From contig CM055880.1 in NCBI GenBank assembly GCA_029582165.1, positions 8,516,721 through 8,580,720 of the forward strand: DNA of 64,000 nucleotides. The letters are read 5' to 3'. Shown piece after piece: positions 41,937-54,151 of the stretch; the stretch's first letter is position 1, and each line of letters opens with the position of its first letter. The notes beneath the pieces were generated by a model, which made no database searches, was not told where the DNA came from, and saw only the letters and a list, made by a program, of their open reading frames with translations. A program made the position numbers and the translations under genes. This DNA comes from Portulaca oleracea. Its lineage: Eukaryota; Streptophyta; Magnoliopsida; Caryophyllales; Portulacaceae.

Positions 41937-42961
41937 CTTAAAAAGCATTCTCCCACATAACTAATGTCGAACTTTGTCATTGAAAATCAAGCATCCTCTA
42001 ATTCCATTTCACAATTTTCACCACCATCTAACATCCCCTTGAAAATCTCAGGCTCAATCACTTTTTGGTCCTCCAAAATTAAAGAATTCATCATAGTTTT
42101 GAGAACTCAAACTCTGACTTGCCCGCATTATCATTCATCCTATCCAAACCCTCAAAAACTTCAGTTCTCAAATCCAATTATCTCTCCCAACCAAACCGAC
42201 CCTACAATTATTCCCAAGTTGCTAACTTTCAGTCGCATCCAACAACAAAAACACAAACTACATGCTTCCAGTAATTGAAGCTAATATACAAATAACAAGA
42301 AGTTGGATATAGAATAAAAGGCCAGCTACCAATCTCTATGCCATCCTGAAAGTTTGATAGTCCTGCTGAATATTTTTCTCAAATCTAGCAAGCATGCAAC
42401 AATATGTCAATATGATACCATAATTAATAGGGATTACCTGCAACTCAGAAAGAAGTTAAGGTTTGTTTATGATGAGGAGGGAGGGTTTAACAGTGAAGGT
42501 CGAATTAGTAACTCTGGGATCATATTGTTTTATGAACCCAATTTATTTATATATATAATTTAATGATATAATTTATAAATTTATTTTTTGAACATTTTAT
42601 TATTTTTTATACTTAATTATATTGTTTATGATGTTTTATATATAATGGGATATTTTTTAAATCCTATTTTTGGTATATAATTATTTTTATGTTTATCATA
42701 TTTTGAACATAATGTATATATTTTTTTAAAATGTAAGATTTTGAAAAAAAAATGAGATTTTGAACATAGAAGATATAGTTTTTTAACATTAAAATATTGG
42801 GAACACAATGTTTCATGATCGTGGGAGCATAATCTAATGATTGGAAAGAAGGTTTGCATTTATATTTTGTATCACTCATTTATGTTTGTAATTTTTAAGT
42901 TTAGTTATGTTATTGTTGCTCATAAATGTAAAAAAATAAATACTACCTTCATCCTCTAATA
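41937..42961. other. Intergenic, no gene supported
   Basis: A 104-codon open frame begins at 41964 (MSNFVIENQASSNSISQFSP) but resembles no known protein. The rest (42540-42960) is very AT-rich. Confidence 0.4.
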
Positions 42962-42974
42962 TTTTTTTTGTTGA

Positions 42975-43429
42975 AGAAATGATTATATCATTACCCAATC
43001 AATAGGCAAGCATCAATGGTCACATGCTCCTGAATACAGTCTAGTCCTTCCCCTTTTCATGGTCTCAAATATGAAACATGTGGTTGGGAGTGGGTCAGTA
43101 AATGGACTACTTTATTGACCTCCCTCCTTATATGATTAAAGGTACAGTAATCAAACTAAACAGAAACCTCAAAATTTGCATCAAGCAGAAAGTCTATAGT
43201 AGAATGGGTAAAAGACCTCTTTTGAAGAGCCAAAATAATTGAGAGGTAGTCTCCTATTATGATCTTTCTTATTCCTATGTCCAGCGGCATTTTCACTGCC
43301 AGCATACATGCTGGAGCCTCAGCCATCTCCGCTCGCGAAAAGCCTCATTTTTTTATCCATGCAAGCTGCCACAACAGTACCCATCGCATCTCTAACTACT
43401 GCCCCTGTCACGAAACCCCAACTTCCAAG
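42975..43429 (-). pseudogene. LINE RNase H domain, C-terminal part
   Basis: In broken frames the - strand reads GAVVRDAMGTVVAACMDKKM, then AEAPACMLAVKMPLDIGIRK, IIIGDYLSIILALQK and HIRREVNKVVHLLTH. This is the order of the RNase H helix with its glutamate, the D-containing strand and the closing histidine helix (RExNxxxH). It continues the domain interrupted at 44527. Confidence 0.75.
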
Positions 43430-43434
43430 CTTTG

Positions 43435-44521
43435 TGTTCGGTCTCATTTTGAGCTGAATTAAGATCATAAATTGAATATTTTTGCTTGTGATTTCTTCAC
43501 TTGATTGGAAAGTTAGTGTGATTTACAGATTTTTGTGGAAATTCATAGAAAAGTGAAGAAAAGCCAAGAAAAATGAAGAAATTGAGGAAATAAATGAAGA
43601 AAATAATGGAAAAGGTACCCCCAGCAGCGCCCAAGAACCCCCCACCAGGGGGTACTAACCCTCGCGAGCGCCTGAATCCTTCCCCCCAACAGCGTTAATC
43701 GACCCCCTGGCAGCGTGCATAACTTGCACCTTCTGCCTCCCACGCTGCTAGCGTCCGAATTTATGAATGCGCCGCTAATTTCACATCGTAGGGTTTCTTT
43801 TCTTCTATTTTTCATTATAAATATACTCCGTTGTATACAAGAGAGGAGTAGTTTTTCGTTTTTTTAGGTTTTTCTTAGTTTAGTTGGTTTTTAGGTTTTA
43901 GTTTATACTTTCTCCGTTTTCTCAATAATTGTTCTTCTATTGTAATTTACACTTTCTTTAAAGTTTAATCCAGTTCTATTTTAGTTTTCAATTCTCGTTT
44001 CCTTCTCGCTTTCATTCAGTTATTTTCAGTTCTCGTTATTTCAATCTTTTCAATATTTGTTTCCACGAAAAATCCAATTTTTAGTGAAGAGGAGGATTAA
44101 GGTTCCTCGTATTCTCTCTTCAGGTGAGGATTCGAACAATCTTAGTAATCCAAATCACACCTTTCTTGAGATCGATGATTCAAGATTCAAGATTAGAATT
44201 CAGTCCAATGCATTCCAGGTTAATGTTTTCAATCTTTAAATTCAGTATTAGATTTAGTTTTTATATTCATCGTTATTAATTGCTTTTAATTGCTTTCTTA
44301 GTTAGAAATTTACTTTTTTGTTAAATTAGGTTTAGTTCATCTTTAAGTTCTTGTTTTCCTCAGTTTTTTTGCTTTCAATCTTGATTAGTTTAGTTAGTTT
44401 AATTATTTATCGCTTTCTGCAATTTGAAACCTTACCAAACCAATTTCCTAAAAACCTGACACACCATCCCTGTGGATTCGACAACTCTTACTCTTTTATC
44501 CCAAATTACCACAACCGAACA
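43435..44521 (+). mobile_element. Solo LTR inserted in the LINE RNase H domain
   Basis: A 1087-base unit begins TGTTCGG and ends CCGAACA, with a perfect 5-bp duplication, CTTTG, at 43430-43434 and 44522-44526. Excision rejoins the LINE reading frame around NFDGAK. A TATA-like ATTATAAATATAC lies at 43814. The U3 part contains a GC-rich block with recurrent CAGCG (43610-43760). Length and style suggest Ty3/gypsy. No internal retroelement sequence is left. Confidence 0.9.
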
Positions 44522-44526
44522 CTTTG

Positions 44527-45283
44527 CCCCATCAAAGTTCACCCTGTAGACCCTCGTCAGCTGCGCCTGCCATTTATTTTTCTTTTCTAGATGAGGTACC
44601 TCCATGCGGGCTTGGGCATGCTTGAATTCATTGAGAAAAGTTTGAGCTCTTTGGATGACCCGCCTTGGCTGACACCTTTTCTTCCTACAAATCATAACGT
44701 TTCTTGAATTCCAAAACCCCTACGTCATCGTTACCCAAAGCTCCAAATTGTCTTTGTATCTTTCTTTTGCTACCGAGAAGACTTCCAGGACCTCGGCCTT
44801 TTGGAACTCAGCATCCGGAATGTCGAAGTTGGATTCTTCCCATATTCTTGAGTCATGCTCACAAAAGAAAAGAGCATGGGTAGTTGATTTTGGAACGCTC
44901 CACACAACTCACACCTTACTTCTAGGCCATGAATACGCTTTGTTGTGTCCTTCTTTGATGGTAGAGCCCGGACACAGGTCCCCCACATGAACATTTTGAT
45001 TCTAGGTGGGACTTTGAGGCTCCAAATATCCCCCTAGTTGCAAAGGTCATTCCCTCCACTTAGGCCCGTATCTTCCCTGTTCTTCTTGTTCGTGACCAAG
45101 TAGTATGTCAATCTCACTGTCAATTGTTCACTTTGATTATGATGCCAAACAAGACAGTCTTGAGGCCATACGGGACACAACGGTATACTCTTGATTACCT
45201 CCACATCCACCGGTAGTAAGATCAATTGCTTATTCCAGATGCATTGGTCATGAAGGATCAAGTCCGCCACCCTCGTGAGGTGT
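44527..45283 (-). pseudogene. LINE zf-RVT and RNase H start
   Basis: Frames on the - strand include LTRVADLILHDQCIWNKQ, a Cys/His-containing zf-RVT segment (RCELCGAF), KSTTHALFFCEHDSRIWEES, and VYRVNFDGAK at the start of RNase H. Frameshifts and stops break it. Confidence 0.75.
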
Positions 45284-47390
45284 AACTCCTACTTCTTTGG
45301 TGGAAACAAACCCAATGTATGAACATATACTTAACTTGGAAAGGAGTACTTTATTGAATAGTCAACTAGGGAGGATACTTAATTACACAGCGGATATCAC
45401 AACAAAGATATTGAAATCTTCTAACTCACAAAGCAACTAAAATAACAAAAACCTTATCCCACGCAGCCTCTTAACCCACTACGCTTCGCTGCTAAACTCT
45501 GATACCATAAAGAATCCGAACACTACCAAGAAGCGAAGAATCATAACCTGAAAAAATAGGAAGATGAAGGGATGAGCTTGAAAGCCCAGTAAGTAGCATA
45601 ACACCTCGTTAGATGGGTTAGACATGCAAGTAAAACTTAGGCTGGGTCAGAGTTTACAAATAAATACATAACAAAATATGACTGGGTTTTACAAATATTT
45701 TACTCAGCTCGAAACTCCCAAAGTATACCATAATATTGATCAAACGAATTTCGTCAAAGTAACATAGAGTATATCAAAACATAGCGATCAAAATCACAAT
45801 GGTTAGGGCTAAGGTCGCTATTGACCCGGCGACCAGGGCAACGATAAGCCACTATTGACCCAGTGGCAAGGCAACGATGTACCATTATTGACCCAGTGGC
45901 GGGGCAACAAAGAATTGGGCCCAACGGAATACATACACATATCGGAATATACAATAGCGTGCATACAAGTCGATCGACAGGTCCAGTGCATACCTTAACT
46001 GGCTAAGGCAGAAGACATAGCCCAAAAACAAAACCAATAACTTAAGTAGCAAAACGTAAAAACAATACCCAGTGAAGTAAATTAGAAATAATAAATAAAT
46101 CGGAACCACAAGGTTACTCATACAAACGGAAGGTTCAAATAATTCAAATACCAAAATTGTTATTCAAAATGGCTACTTTGTAAATAAAGAACTCAAAGTG
46201 TAACAAAATCTCAATCGGCGTGTAAGGGGCAAAAAGTAACTACAACTTATAAAATTAACATCAAATGGGTACTTTGTAAACACATAATCAATACAAAAAC
46301 AACTTATTAGTAATATACTTGTAAATGTTAATTGAAATTATTACCAAAGGTTCCAATATTAAATATATGTCAAAAATACGAACGTAACTTATAAAATTGA
46401 CATCAAAAGGCTCACTTCACAAATATATAAATCAATATAGGGTCAATCAAGTCTTTCGGACATAAATATAACCAAAAATAATATATTTAACCAGTAGCAT
46501 GCCAACCCGATTTAATAAAATTACTTTACGAAAAGGACTTTACAAAAATATTTTGAGCACGAAGGAAGACTAAAAGAATATCACACCACTTACCTGCAAC
46601 TATAGATTTAGATGGCTACTCCAATGAAACAGGGTCACCTATATAATATATCTGAGACCTAATCATTCAAAAAAGTTACTCCTACTGATCACAATTTACT
46701 CAAAATATTTATGTACGGATCGCTAACGATGCCCAAATAATAGAAAGTAAACCCCATTGACCATCCTTCATGACATTTAATTTAACTAGACAAAACACTA
46801 ATACAAAGACCCTTAAATTAAGTTCGTAATAATCCCAATTTAATCTCCAAAGAATATCATATTATTGTCGCTATCCCTTATTTCTTTACTAATCTTGCTC
46901 GCCAAATCCACATTATATGTATTAGTAATAAGAAAATACTCTGCAAATGTGGGCTCACAATTGACAAACACATTGAGATTGGCATGAGTAAGGCTTCTTG
47001 AAATCTACTATCTAGGGAATGATATTGGAATTACACTAGAAAGACTTTGTGGCATAAAAAGTTGCTTAATTAATGAAATTCCAAGCTATCATACTACACT
47101 GCAAATTTGGACGAATAAAAGGGATGGATTATTGATTCCTAAAATTAGAGAAAAAACATAAACACTAACCTTATAATTCTCTGGAGGTAATCTTGCTTTT
47201 GTTAATTAATATATCTCTCTTCTCTTTCCCTTTGGCTGAAGAATGGCGGCACAATATTATTTAGTGTAGGGTATAAATAAATAAATAGGAGACTCTAGGT
47301 TCAGGGTTTGAAACTCCTAAAAATTATAAATGGCCTTAATAAATGGGTTATAATACTAGTAAGACTTTTTTTTTTTTTGGTTTTTGGAAC
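45284..47390. mobile_element. Unclassified insertion in the LINE, possibly LTR-derived
   Basis: About 2.1 kb separates LINE segments that should be adjacent (RYPVP on one side, LTRVADLI on the other). The left edge begins TGTAACTCC. A TATGGTATCAGAG sequence on the - strand (about 45508) resembles a tRNA-Met-type primer binding site. Phrases such as AAGCCCAGTAAGTAGCATAA recall gypsy LTRs. A three-copy repeat of about 33 bases (CACTATTGACCCAGTGGC) lies at 45813-45910. The right edge is T-rich and no clean target duplication was found. Confidence 0.45.
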
Positions 47391-48713
47391 GGGGTATCTT
47401 AGTAATGAGCCGAAAACTACACGGTTTGGGCACCACTTTGCATCCCAAATATTCAAGGATGCACGTCTCCCACCAGCCACCGAGAGCCCTCCTCTATCAC
47501 CCACTTAATATTGTGTAGGTTCCGCCATATATAGCTCGGATTCCTGCCCAATTCGGCGTCGAGGAGGCTGAAGTTTGGGAAGTATGTGGCTTGAACACCA
47601 AAGAGTCACTCATATGGAGTTGTCGCTAGAGTTGTCTTGCTAGGAGCGCTAAGTTGAAAGCTTCGATGTCTTTGAATTCGAGCCTCCATCTCCTTTTTTC
47701 CTACTGTCCCCCACCAAAACTTATTGATTGTCAATTGGATCTTGTGACACACCTCGCTCGGGAACTTGAACCCACTCATTGCGTATGTCGAGATAGCCTA
47801 GGCTACTACCTTTATTAGAACCTCCCCGATCGCCCAAGAAAGGGATCGACCCAACCAACCACCAATCCTTTTGCAGATCTTGTCTCTGATGGGGAGAAAT
47901 TTTTTTATTTAGAATTCCCAATCCTTGTGGGAAGCCCCAAAAAATTCTATTGTGCTAGAACTTCCCTAAAGTCAAGGGTGGCTCTGATCTCATCTCTCCG
48001 TGCAGACAGGACGCCCTTGCTAAAGACGATACTGGACTTGCTTTTATTTATACTTTTCCCCGAGGCATCGTCGTAGCTTTCAAGGATTCGCTTCATCTTC
48101 ATGGCCTCCTCCACAGTTGCCTTGCAAAAAGTTAGGGTATCGTCTACAAATAGCAAATGGGAAACAACGAGAGCCAATGAACACACTTTGAACCCCGTTA
48201 GTATGTTCTTTGTCACAGTCTCCTCAAGTAAGCTTGATAAGCACCCTTCCGTAACAAACAAGAATAGTTAGGGAATCGGGTCGACTTGTCTAGGGCCTCT
48301 ACTCGGTTTCACAAAACCCTTAGCTTCACCACTTATCATGAAGGATAGGGTGGCCGATCTAACACATCGTATGACTAACTCAACCCATGATTTCTAAAGC
48401 ACAGTTTCAAGAGAACCAATTCTAGAAAGTCCCAATCCACCCGATCATACACCTTAGCCATGTCAAATTTTAGAACCATACTACCCCCGACTCCTTTTTT
48501 ATTTTTCATATCGTGGAAGGCTTCAAACGCTAGAAGAATGTTGTCTAAGATCATTCTCTCTTGTGTAAAGGCCCCTTGGTTTGAGATAAGGTCGGGAAGG
48601 AAGCCTTTAAGCTTGTTGGTTAGAACCTTCATGACTAATTTGTAGGTCACATTACATAAACTAGTGGCGCAAAAATCACATATGTCATCTGGATTTTTCT
48701 TTAAGGACAACAT
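47391..48713 (-). pseudogene. LINE reverse transcriptase and following region
   Basis: The - strand carries QGAFTQERMILDNILLAFEA, KFDMAKVYDRVDWDFLELVL and, after frameshifts, the catalytic FVDD box (48139-48150, in SHLLFVDDTLTFCKA), then GKSINKSKSSIVFSKGV. Beyond it is the VNIWDAKWCPNR-like segment (LNIWDAKWCPNRVVFG) near 47460. The aspartate motif (KFDMAKVYDRVDW) and catalytic box are retained, but the frame is destroyed. Confidence 0.85.
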
Positions 48714-48959
48714 GTGTATTGTTGAAATTTAGCGGCATACTCCCTCTATTTGAAACACTTAGCACAACACTTATGACATCACTACCAACAACATGCTAAA
48801 TTTTTTGGGAAAAGTACGAGTTCATAGTGGTTGTGACTTTGGGCCTTACTTGGATGCATTTGTTTAAGGGCCTCCTCGATCTTCAATCTTGAATACAACC
48901 TGCTAAGCACATAGTTCATAGTGGTTGTGACTTTGGGCTTGATAGATCTTGTACCTCCC

Positions 48960-50200
48960 TCATTTGCACCAACCCACTAACATGAACAAGGTGGTGAAAT
49001 AATTTACCACAATGTCCACTACTTTGTCTGGATCAGAATGTAGGCACCCCTTTGTGTCTTTAAGCACTGTTATATGGTTGTTGAATCTCTTAATGTTTGC
49101 CCTTAAGTGGAACCATGAGGTATTCAGGTCCCTATGTTTCATGAAGTCCACCTGAGCTCTCTGCCACCAAAGGATCTCCTCCTTCCTCCTCCATTCCCAC
49201 AATTCTGCAAAAATACCTTTTTTGACCCCAACATTGTCCTCAACCTTCATCAACTCCACACAACTTCCGATCTCTCCTTGGATGTTCCCAAAGAAATTTT
49301 TGTTCCATCCTTAAAGGGATTTCATACAATTGTTCATTTTCTCCTCCCAACCTTCTACTCCCACCGCTTGATTTCTACTCTTCCACCCCTCCTTAATCAC
49401 TCCCTTGCAATTCGGGTCCACCTCCCAAACGTTCTCAAACCTCCTCCTCCTATGATTCTTCCCAAAGTCACCCTTGAGTTTAAGGAACACAGGAAGGTGG
49501 TCTGAAAGATCCTCATTTAGGTAGGTCACCTTGGCAAAAGGGAATAAAACAGCACATTCGGTGTTTCCACAAAACCTATCCAACCTCTCCTCAATCGAGA
49601 CGCGACTTCCATTCCACCATGTGAATCTATTTCCTAAGAACCCTAAGTCCTGTAGGTCCAAGTTGTTAAAGGTCTCTCTAAAAGCCTCAAGGACGTGTTC
49701 CGATTTTATAGGGCCACCCCTTTTTCTCATAGTTGTAGAAAATTTCGTTGATGTCACCACCGACCACTCAGGCCACAGGAGCATCATGGATAGTTAAGTC
49801 CTCCACTAATTCACAAGTCTTCAACCTGTTTCGGGATGACCATAGAGGCTTATGAATCTCCATTTCTCATCTCATCCTACCCCTTGTACCAAAACATCTA
49901 TATGGTTTGCTGAACATGAAAGTAAGGCTACAACCATATTGTGGGTCCATAGTAAACCCAAACCTCCACTCCTTTTCTTCGCATTAACAAACACGCCTTG
50001 AAAGCCCCCTAACCTAGTCACCACTTGTTTCATCTTCGCGCTACTCATTTTGGTTTTCGAAAGGAATACCAACCATGGACCCATGACTTAAGCCCCAACA
50101 TGATTATGTGGAGCTCTTTCACGGCCCAGGGGTTGCTAAGTCCCCGACAATTTATACAAAGGATACTCATTGACCTATGCATGGTTGAATCTCAACCTCC
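48960..50200 (-). pseudogene. LINE AP-type endonuclease and linker
   Basis: The start of the domain, ILCINCRGLSNPWAVKEL, lies at about 50170-50110. Then follow GGFQGVFVNAKKRSGGLGLL, GFLGNRFTWWNGSRVSIEER and the SDHLPV box near 49500. The linker contains WWQRAQVDFMKHRDLNTSWF (about 49180-49110). The domain order is that of plant L1 ORF2. Several stops and frameshifts separate the pieces. Confidence 0.82.
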
Positions 50201-50529
50201 GCCTATGGGTTACTTGATTGACTAGCCCCTTTCTAGGTCCCCACCGCTCTAAATTTCCTGTTTCTGTCGTCATTCCCAGCACCTTCATTACTCTTTCTCT
50301 TGAATAAGTCATTCACTGCATCCATCACCTTGTCTCTATTCACCGACATGTCAATCGTCTCTCCCATCTTAAACTTTAGTCTCCTCTTTAACTTGCTCTC
50401 CCTATATGCCACTATGAGCCTTTTCCCCTCTCTTTTCTCTGCCTCTCATCCTCTTCTGTTGTTCTTCAACAGGGAAACACGTATCTACTTCTCATATTCT
50501 AAGTCTTCTTCCGGTACAGATTTGTCATA

Positions 50530-50700
50530 CAAGTCACAACACTTATAGGTATGTCCCAGTTTGCCACATCCATAAACTATAACAAAAGCCAGTGAGCTTT
50601 ACATACTTGATCATCAGCCACACTGATTCTCCATTGATTTTAACTTTCACTCTCGTCCTCAGTGGTTTAGTGATTGTAAGTCAATGCAAAAGACTATGGA
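50530..50700 (-). pseudogene. LINE ORF1 C-terminal remnant with CCHC knuckle
   Basis: The - strand reads PLRTRVKVKINGESVWLMIK and, after a frame change, VYGCGKLGHTYKCCDL. A domain with a WL-x-IKYE-type strand followed by a zinc knuckle is typical of plant LINE ORF1 proteins. It ends at the left edge of the solo LTR at 50706. Confidence 0.65.
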
Positions 50701-50705
50701 CTGGT

Positions 50706-52188
50706 TGTAATACCCTTAAAAATGGTTGTAATTTTATTTAAGTATAACTCATTAATTATGTAGGACTATTGGATCTAGTTTATCAACATGAACTGGTTAA
50801 AATGGGCCAATGATTACGGGTTTGGGCTCATAGCGCTATTTTAATGTTTTTGGCCCAATTAAGAATATAATGTGAGATGGTCCTTACTGTCGTTGTCCAA
50901 TTAAACTATTGATATTACAACTACCAATGTTATTAATATTAATATTATCATTACTACTATTATTGTATTATAATGTGATACTTTTATCGATATATAACAC
51001 TAACTCTTAGTTATGCCCTTTTTTTACTATGATTATTATTATCGAACTAGTAGTATGTATGCCTACCCTTTTCATTATTATTATTATTATTATTATTATT
51101 GTTATTATTATTATTTTGAGAATCCAATTTACGTAGGATGCCTCGTTCTTAAAGGATAACTAAGATAAATCAACTTCCCCGTTAAACATGATAATCTCCT
51201 TTTTTAACTAGGATTAGATTAGGAATTTAAATATCGGTTAACTCATTATTATGATTCCATCCAGATACTCCACCCATTCCTTGACAGTAAAGAATTGCAA
51301 AAATTCTCGTAACCCTAGTACAAGAGCCTATATATATAGCATTTTCCCCAACAACTCATATCATTATATTCCACTCTACATTCAATACTCATCATCCCCT
51401 CTAAATCTCCTAAAGTTCTAAATCCATAACCATGTTAGGGTATGAGAGTCGAGATCGAATAGTTAGTTGATTTACAAGGTTAGAGTGCCAATGCCCGAGG
51501 AAGCCAGTCACCATTTTTTAAGCTCGGTTCGATACAAAAAAGGCCTCGGTCTTTTAGCTTTTCTGAATTTGATCCAGGACCAAATTCAACTAATTAAAAC
51601 ATTAACTACGTTGTTATTTGAGGTACAATTTGATGACTACACATTTCCATCGTACTTACTGTTTTTAAACTTATGATACCTCTAATATAAGTGGAGTATC
51701 AAATATATGTTTTAATTGTGTTTTGCCACACTAATGGTGGACCTAATACTATTCATTGACCAACAGTGGGGCTTCCCGATAGGAATAAATATGCACACAT
51801 CCCTTTTGATCGCAATGGAGGTTCAACCTCTTATTGGAATGATAATTGAATGTAATGGGATATAAGTCAATATTGTCCATGTGCCATCACAAGATAACAA
51901 ACGAGCAACTGTTTTGTTGTTTATGAAATAAAATGAATTGAAGTGATCAAAATACTTGCTTCATTGCATAGTCGTATTGTACTAGGCCCGTTTGGCTTAC
52001 TCCTTTATGTTTCCATTTTCAGGTTCTCAATAATTTATTATGGAGAGCTAGCAATTGTAAGTCATAGGTCCACTCGATGGTTGTATTATTGAGCCTTGTG
52101 TCACCTTTAGGGACACAACATAATGTGCCTGACTTATAGAGCTTCGGCTAAATTTAGTAAGTTTCCTATCAAATGTTGGGGCGTTACA
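50706..52188 (+). mobile_element. Gypsy-like solo LTR
   Basis: A unit of 1483 bases begins TGTAATACCC and ends GGGCGTTACA, an inverted terminal pair familiar from large plant Ty3/gypsy LTRs. A TATA-like CCTATATATATAGC lies at about 51330 and a pyrimidine-rich transcript-like stretch follows. An (ATT)n microsatellite lies within it at 51077-51115. The flanking 5-mers (CTGGT, CTTAT) do not match, so the insertion may be rearranged. No internal region is seen. Confidence 0.65.
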
Positions 52189-52235
52189 CTTATCCACCCC
52201 AATAAAGTTTGTTTCATCTACACTAACAAATGAAT

Positions 52236-52362
52236 TTCTTAACTCGGTGGCATGCTATTGAATACAACAATGCGAAAAGTTCATATTGTTCAGTATAAAT
52301 ACAACATTCAGATTATTCAGTATATCACCAGTAAAAGTTAAGATTATGCAATCCAATTTCCT
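52236..52362. mobile_element. Isolated MULE terminal repeat
   Basis: ACTCGGTGGCATGCTATTGAA ... AAAGTTCATATTGTTCAG ... AATCCAATTTCC matches, in order, the right TIR of the MULE at 16005-17716, with deletions and substitutions. No partner TIR was found nearby, so this is a truncated or solo terminus of the same family. Confidence 0.7.
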
Positions 52363-53254
52363 TTTTTTTTTCAAAGAGCTTATACTATTCGGATCTAGTC
52401 GGGTCCGGTTGGTAGACCTTGTACCCGAACCCGTACCCGTGTTTGTTCTGGTGGAACCTAAACCAAACTCTTTTTTTTTTTTTTTTTTTGCAAAATTTCA
52501 TAACAAAACTCATTTGAAACATGTCGGGTTTTTCCAAATTTGTTAAGGTTTGAGTTTGATTATTACCTCTAGTCCATTTAGCTATTTGTAAGTTGAAACA
52601 TTACTCCATTTCTATAATTTGCAAACTTAAATCATATTATAGTAATTTTTTTTTTGGGTATCAACCACAATGTAAACCTTTGCAAGCAAAAGGGACATGT
52701 AAATATAAGAATGTTGTAAAAAGTAAAAACCATATTTTGTTTATATTAACGTAAAGATGATAACTTAGAGTGTGTAACTTCATATTCTCCAAATGGTTAT
52801 GGAGGAGAAGGAGAGCTCTTCAACCACTCCAATGCTCCACATCTTTGGCTCTTCGACAATCTACAAAGAGACAACGGTTTTGTCAAGGTGATTGAATTTC
52901 TTCAACCAAGAATATAAGTATGGGAAAGATCATAGAGACCTTGAGAGAGAGTAAGTGTTGCTGACATTAGCCATTTGTTACTAAAGCTACCTATTTTTTT
53001 TTTTTTTGCAGGAATTTGAACGACATATGCATTACAGGAATAAGAAAACTAGAATATTTAAGGCGTGAGTGCGACATTATATTTCCTATCAAGAACAAAT
53101 GTAAAGTGAAGTGCAAGGTGCTAGCATAATTTCTTCATGCTTTTGCAAATGATTATATTAGTGTGTTAAATTGTGCTGTCGAAAGCCACTCTAACGAGTG
53201 AGGAGGTTGTTTTGTTTGTTCCTCCCTCTTGACTCGAATTATTTGTGATCCTAA
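52363..53254. other. Intergenic, T-rich, no gene recognised
   Basis: Contains several T9-T18 runs (52365, 52471, 52645, 52995). A short segment at 52785-52960 looks transcript-like but has no protein match by eye. Confidence 0.45.
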
Positions 53255-53256
53255 TA

Positions 53257-53470
53257 CTCCCTTCGTTCTAAATTTGCGGTCTCCAAGATTCTTCTTTGAC
53301 TGAAATTTTTTTATAGCATATTTTATCAAAAATATATTTTTATGATTGTATCTTTTGTGATGAATCTAATTTTAATAAAATATTGTGTACATTGAGAAAC
53401 TCAAAGTTGATATTTTAAAAATTTGAGTGATATATAAATCAATTTGACAATTAATATGGAATAGAAAGAG
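53257..53470. mobile_element. Stowaway (mariner-type) MITE
   Basis: A 214-base AT-rich element with ends CTCCCTTCGTTC and, complemented, CTCTTTCTATTCC, flanked by TA at 53255-53256 and 53471-53472. Ends and target match plant Stowaway MITEs. Confidence 0.75.
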
Positions 53471-53496
53471 TAACTTTTTGTTTCCTCTTGAAAAAA

Positions 53497-54151
53497 GGAA
53501 AATTGGAAAAAAATAATTCAAACTTTGGGGTATTGGAAAAAAAATAATTCGAACTTATAACTTTATTATGGATAAGTTGAATTTTCACACCGATTATTTT
53601 TAGCATTCACCACTAAGTTAAACTCGTCCAAAAAATGACGTGATGGCAGCGAATTATACATGATACTTTTTGCATTTCAAAAACAAGTTAAAAGTATGCT
53701 CAGATGCTCGGTGTATAATATAGCCACCACCATATCAATTTTCAGACGAGCTTGCCACAACCTACCGCGGTGTATAGGGCTCTGTTCTTTTCTGCGGTTG
53801 GCAAACTGCGGTGCCACATCCTAACGAAATTTGCCACAACCCACCACAAAATACCATTCTACCACAATTCATCACAACCCACCACAAATTACTTTTTCAC
53901 ATTTACCAATACAATATTCATATGTATACAAAAACCCACCACAACATACCAATAACCCGCCACAATTATACCACAACTCGCTACAATTTCACCACATCAT
54001 ACCACGCCATACAGCAGAATACCGCATAAAAGAACAGGGCCCGGGTGGTGGATGTTAAAAATAATAGAGATTATCCATAACAAAGTTGTAAGTTTGAATT
54101 ATATTTTTTCCAACACCCGCACAGTATGAATTATTATTTTTTCGATTTCCC
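53497..54151. mobile_element. Small MULE-type element with the GGGAAATTGG-like ends
   Basis: The inverted ends are about 100 bases. GGAAAATTGGAAAAAAATAA at the left pairs with the complement GGGAAATCGAAAAAATAATA at the right, and both continue with AATTC...AACTT...TTATGGATAA. The termini resemble those of the two gene-carrying MULEs. The flanks are A-rich and a 9-bp duplication is only partial. A hAT MITE (53777-54042) is nested inside. Confidence 0.65.
53777..54042. mobile_element. hAT-type MITE with CCACAA repeats
   Basis: A 266-base element with ends GGGCTCTGTTCTTTTCTGCGGT and, complemented, GGGCCCTGTTCTTTTATGCGGT, a common hAT MITE terminus. The interior repeats ACCACAACCCACCACAA-like phrases. 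No certain 8-bp duplication was found. Confidence 0.75.

Larger units (their letters stand above)
42962..50700 (-). mobile_element. Second L1-type LINE, split by two insertions
   Basis: The element runs leftwards from a remnant of ORF1 (about 50700-50540, CCHC knuckle) through endonuclease (50190 to about 49300), reverse transcriptase (about 48713-47947), zf-RVT (about 47504-44720) and RNase H (44695-44527 and 43429-42975), and ends at a T8 run at 42962-42969. The RNase H domain is cut by a solo LTR (43435-44521) and the zf-RVT region by an insert of about 2.1 kb (45284-47390). Many frameshifts mark it as older than the LINE at 12140. Confidence 0.85.
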
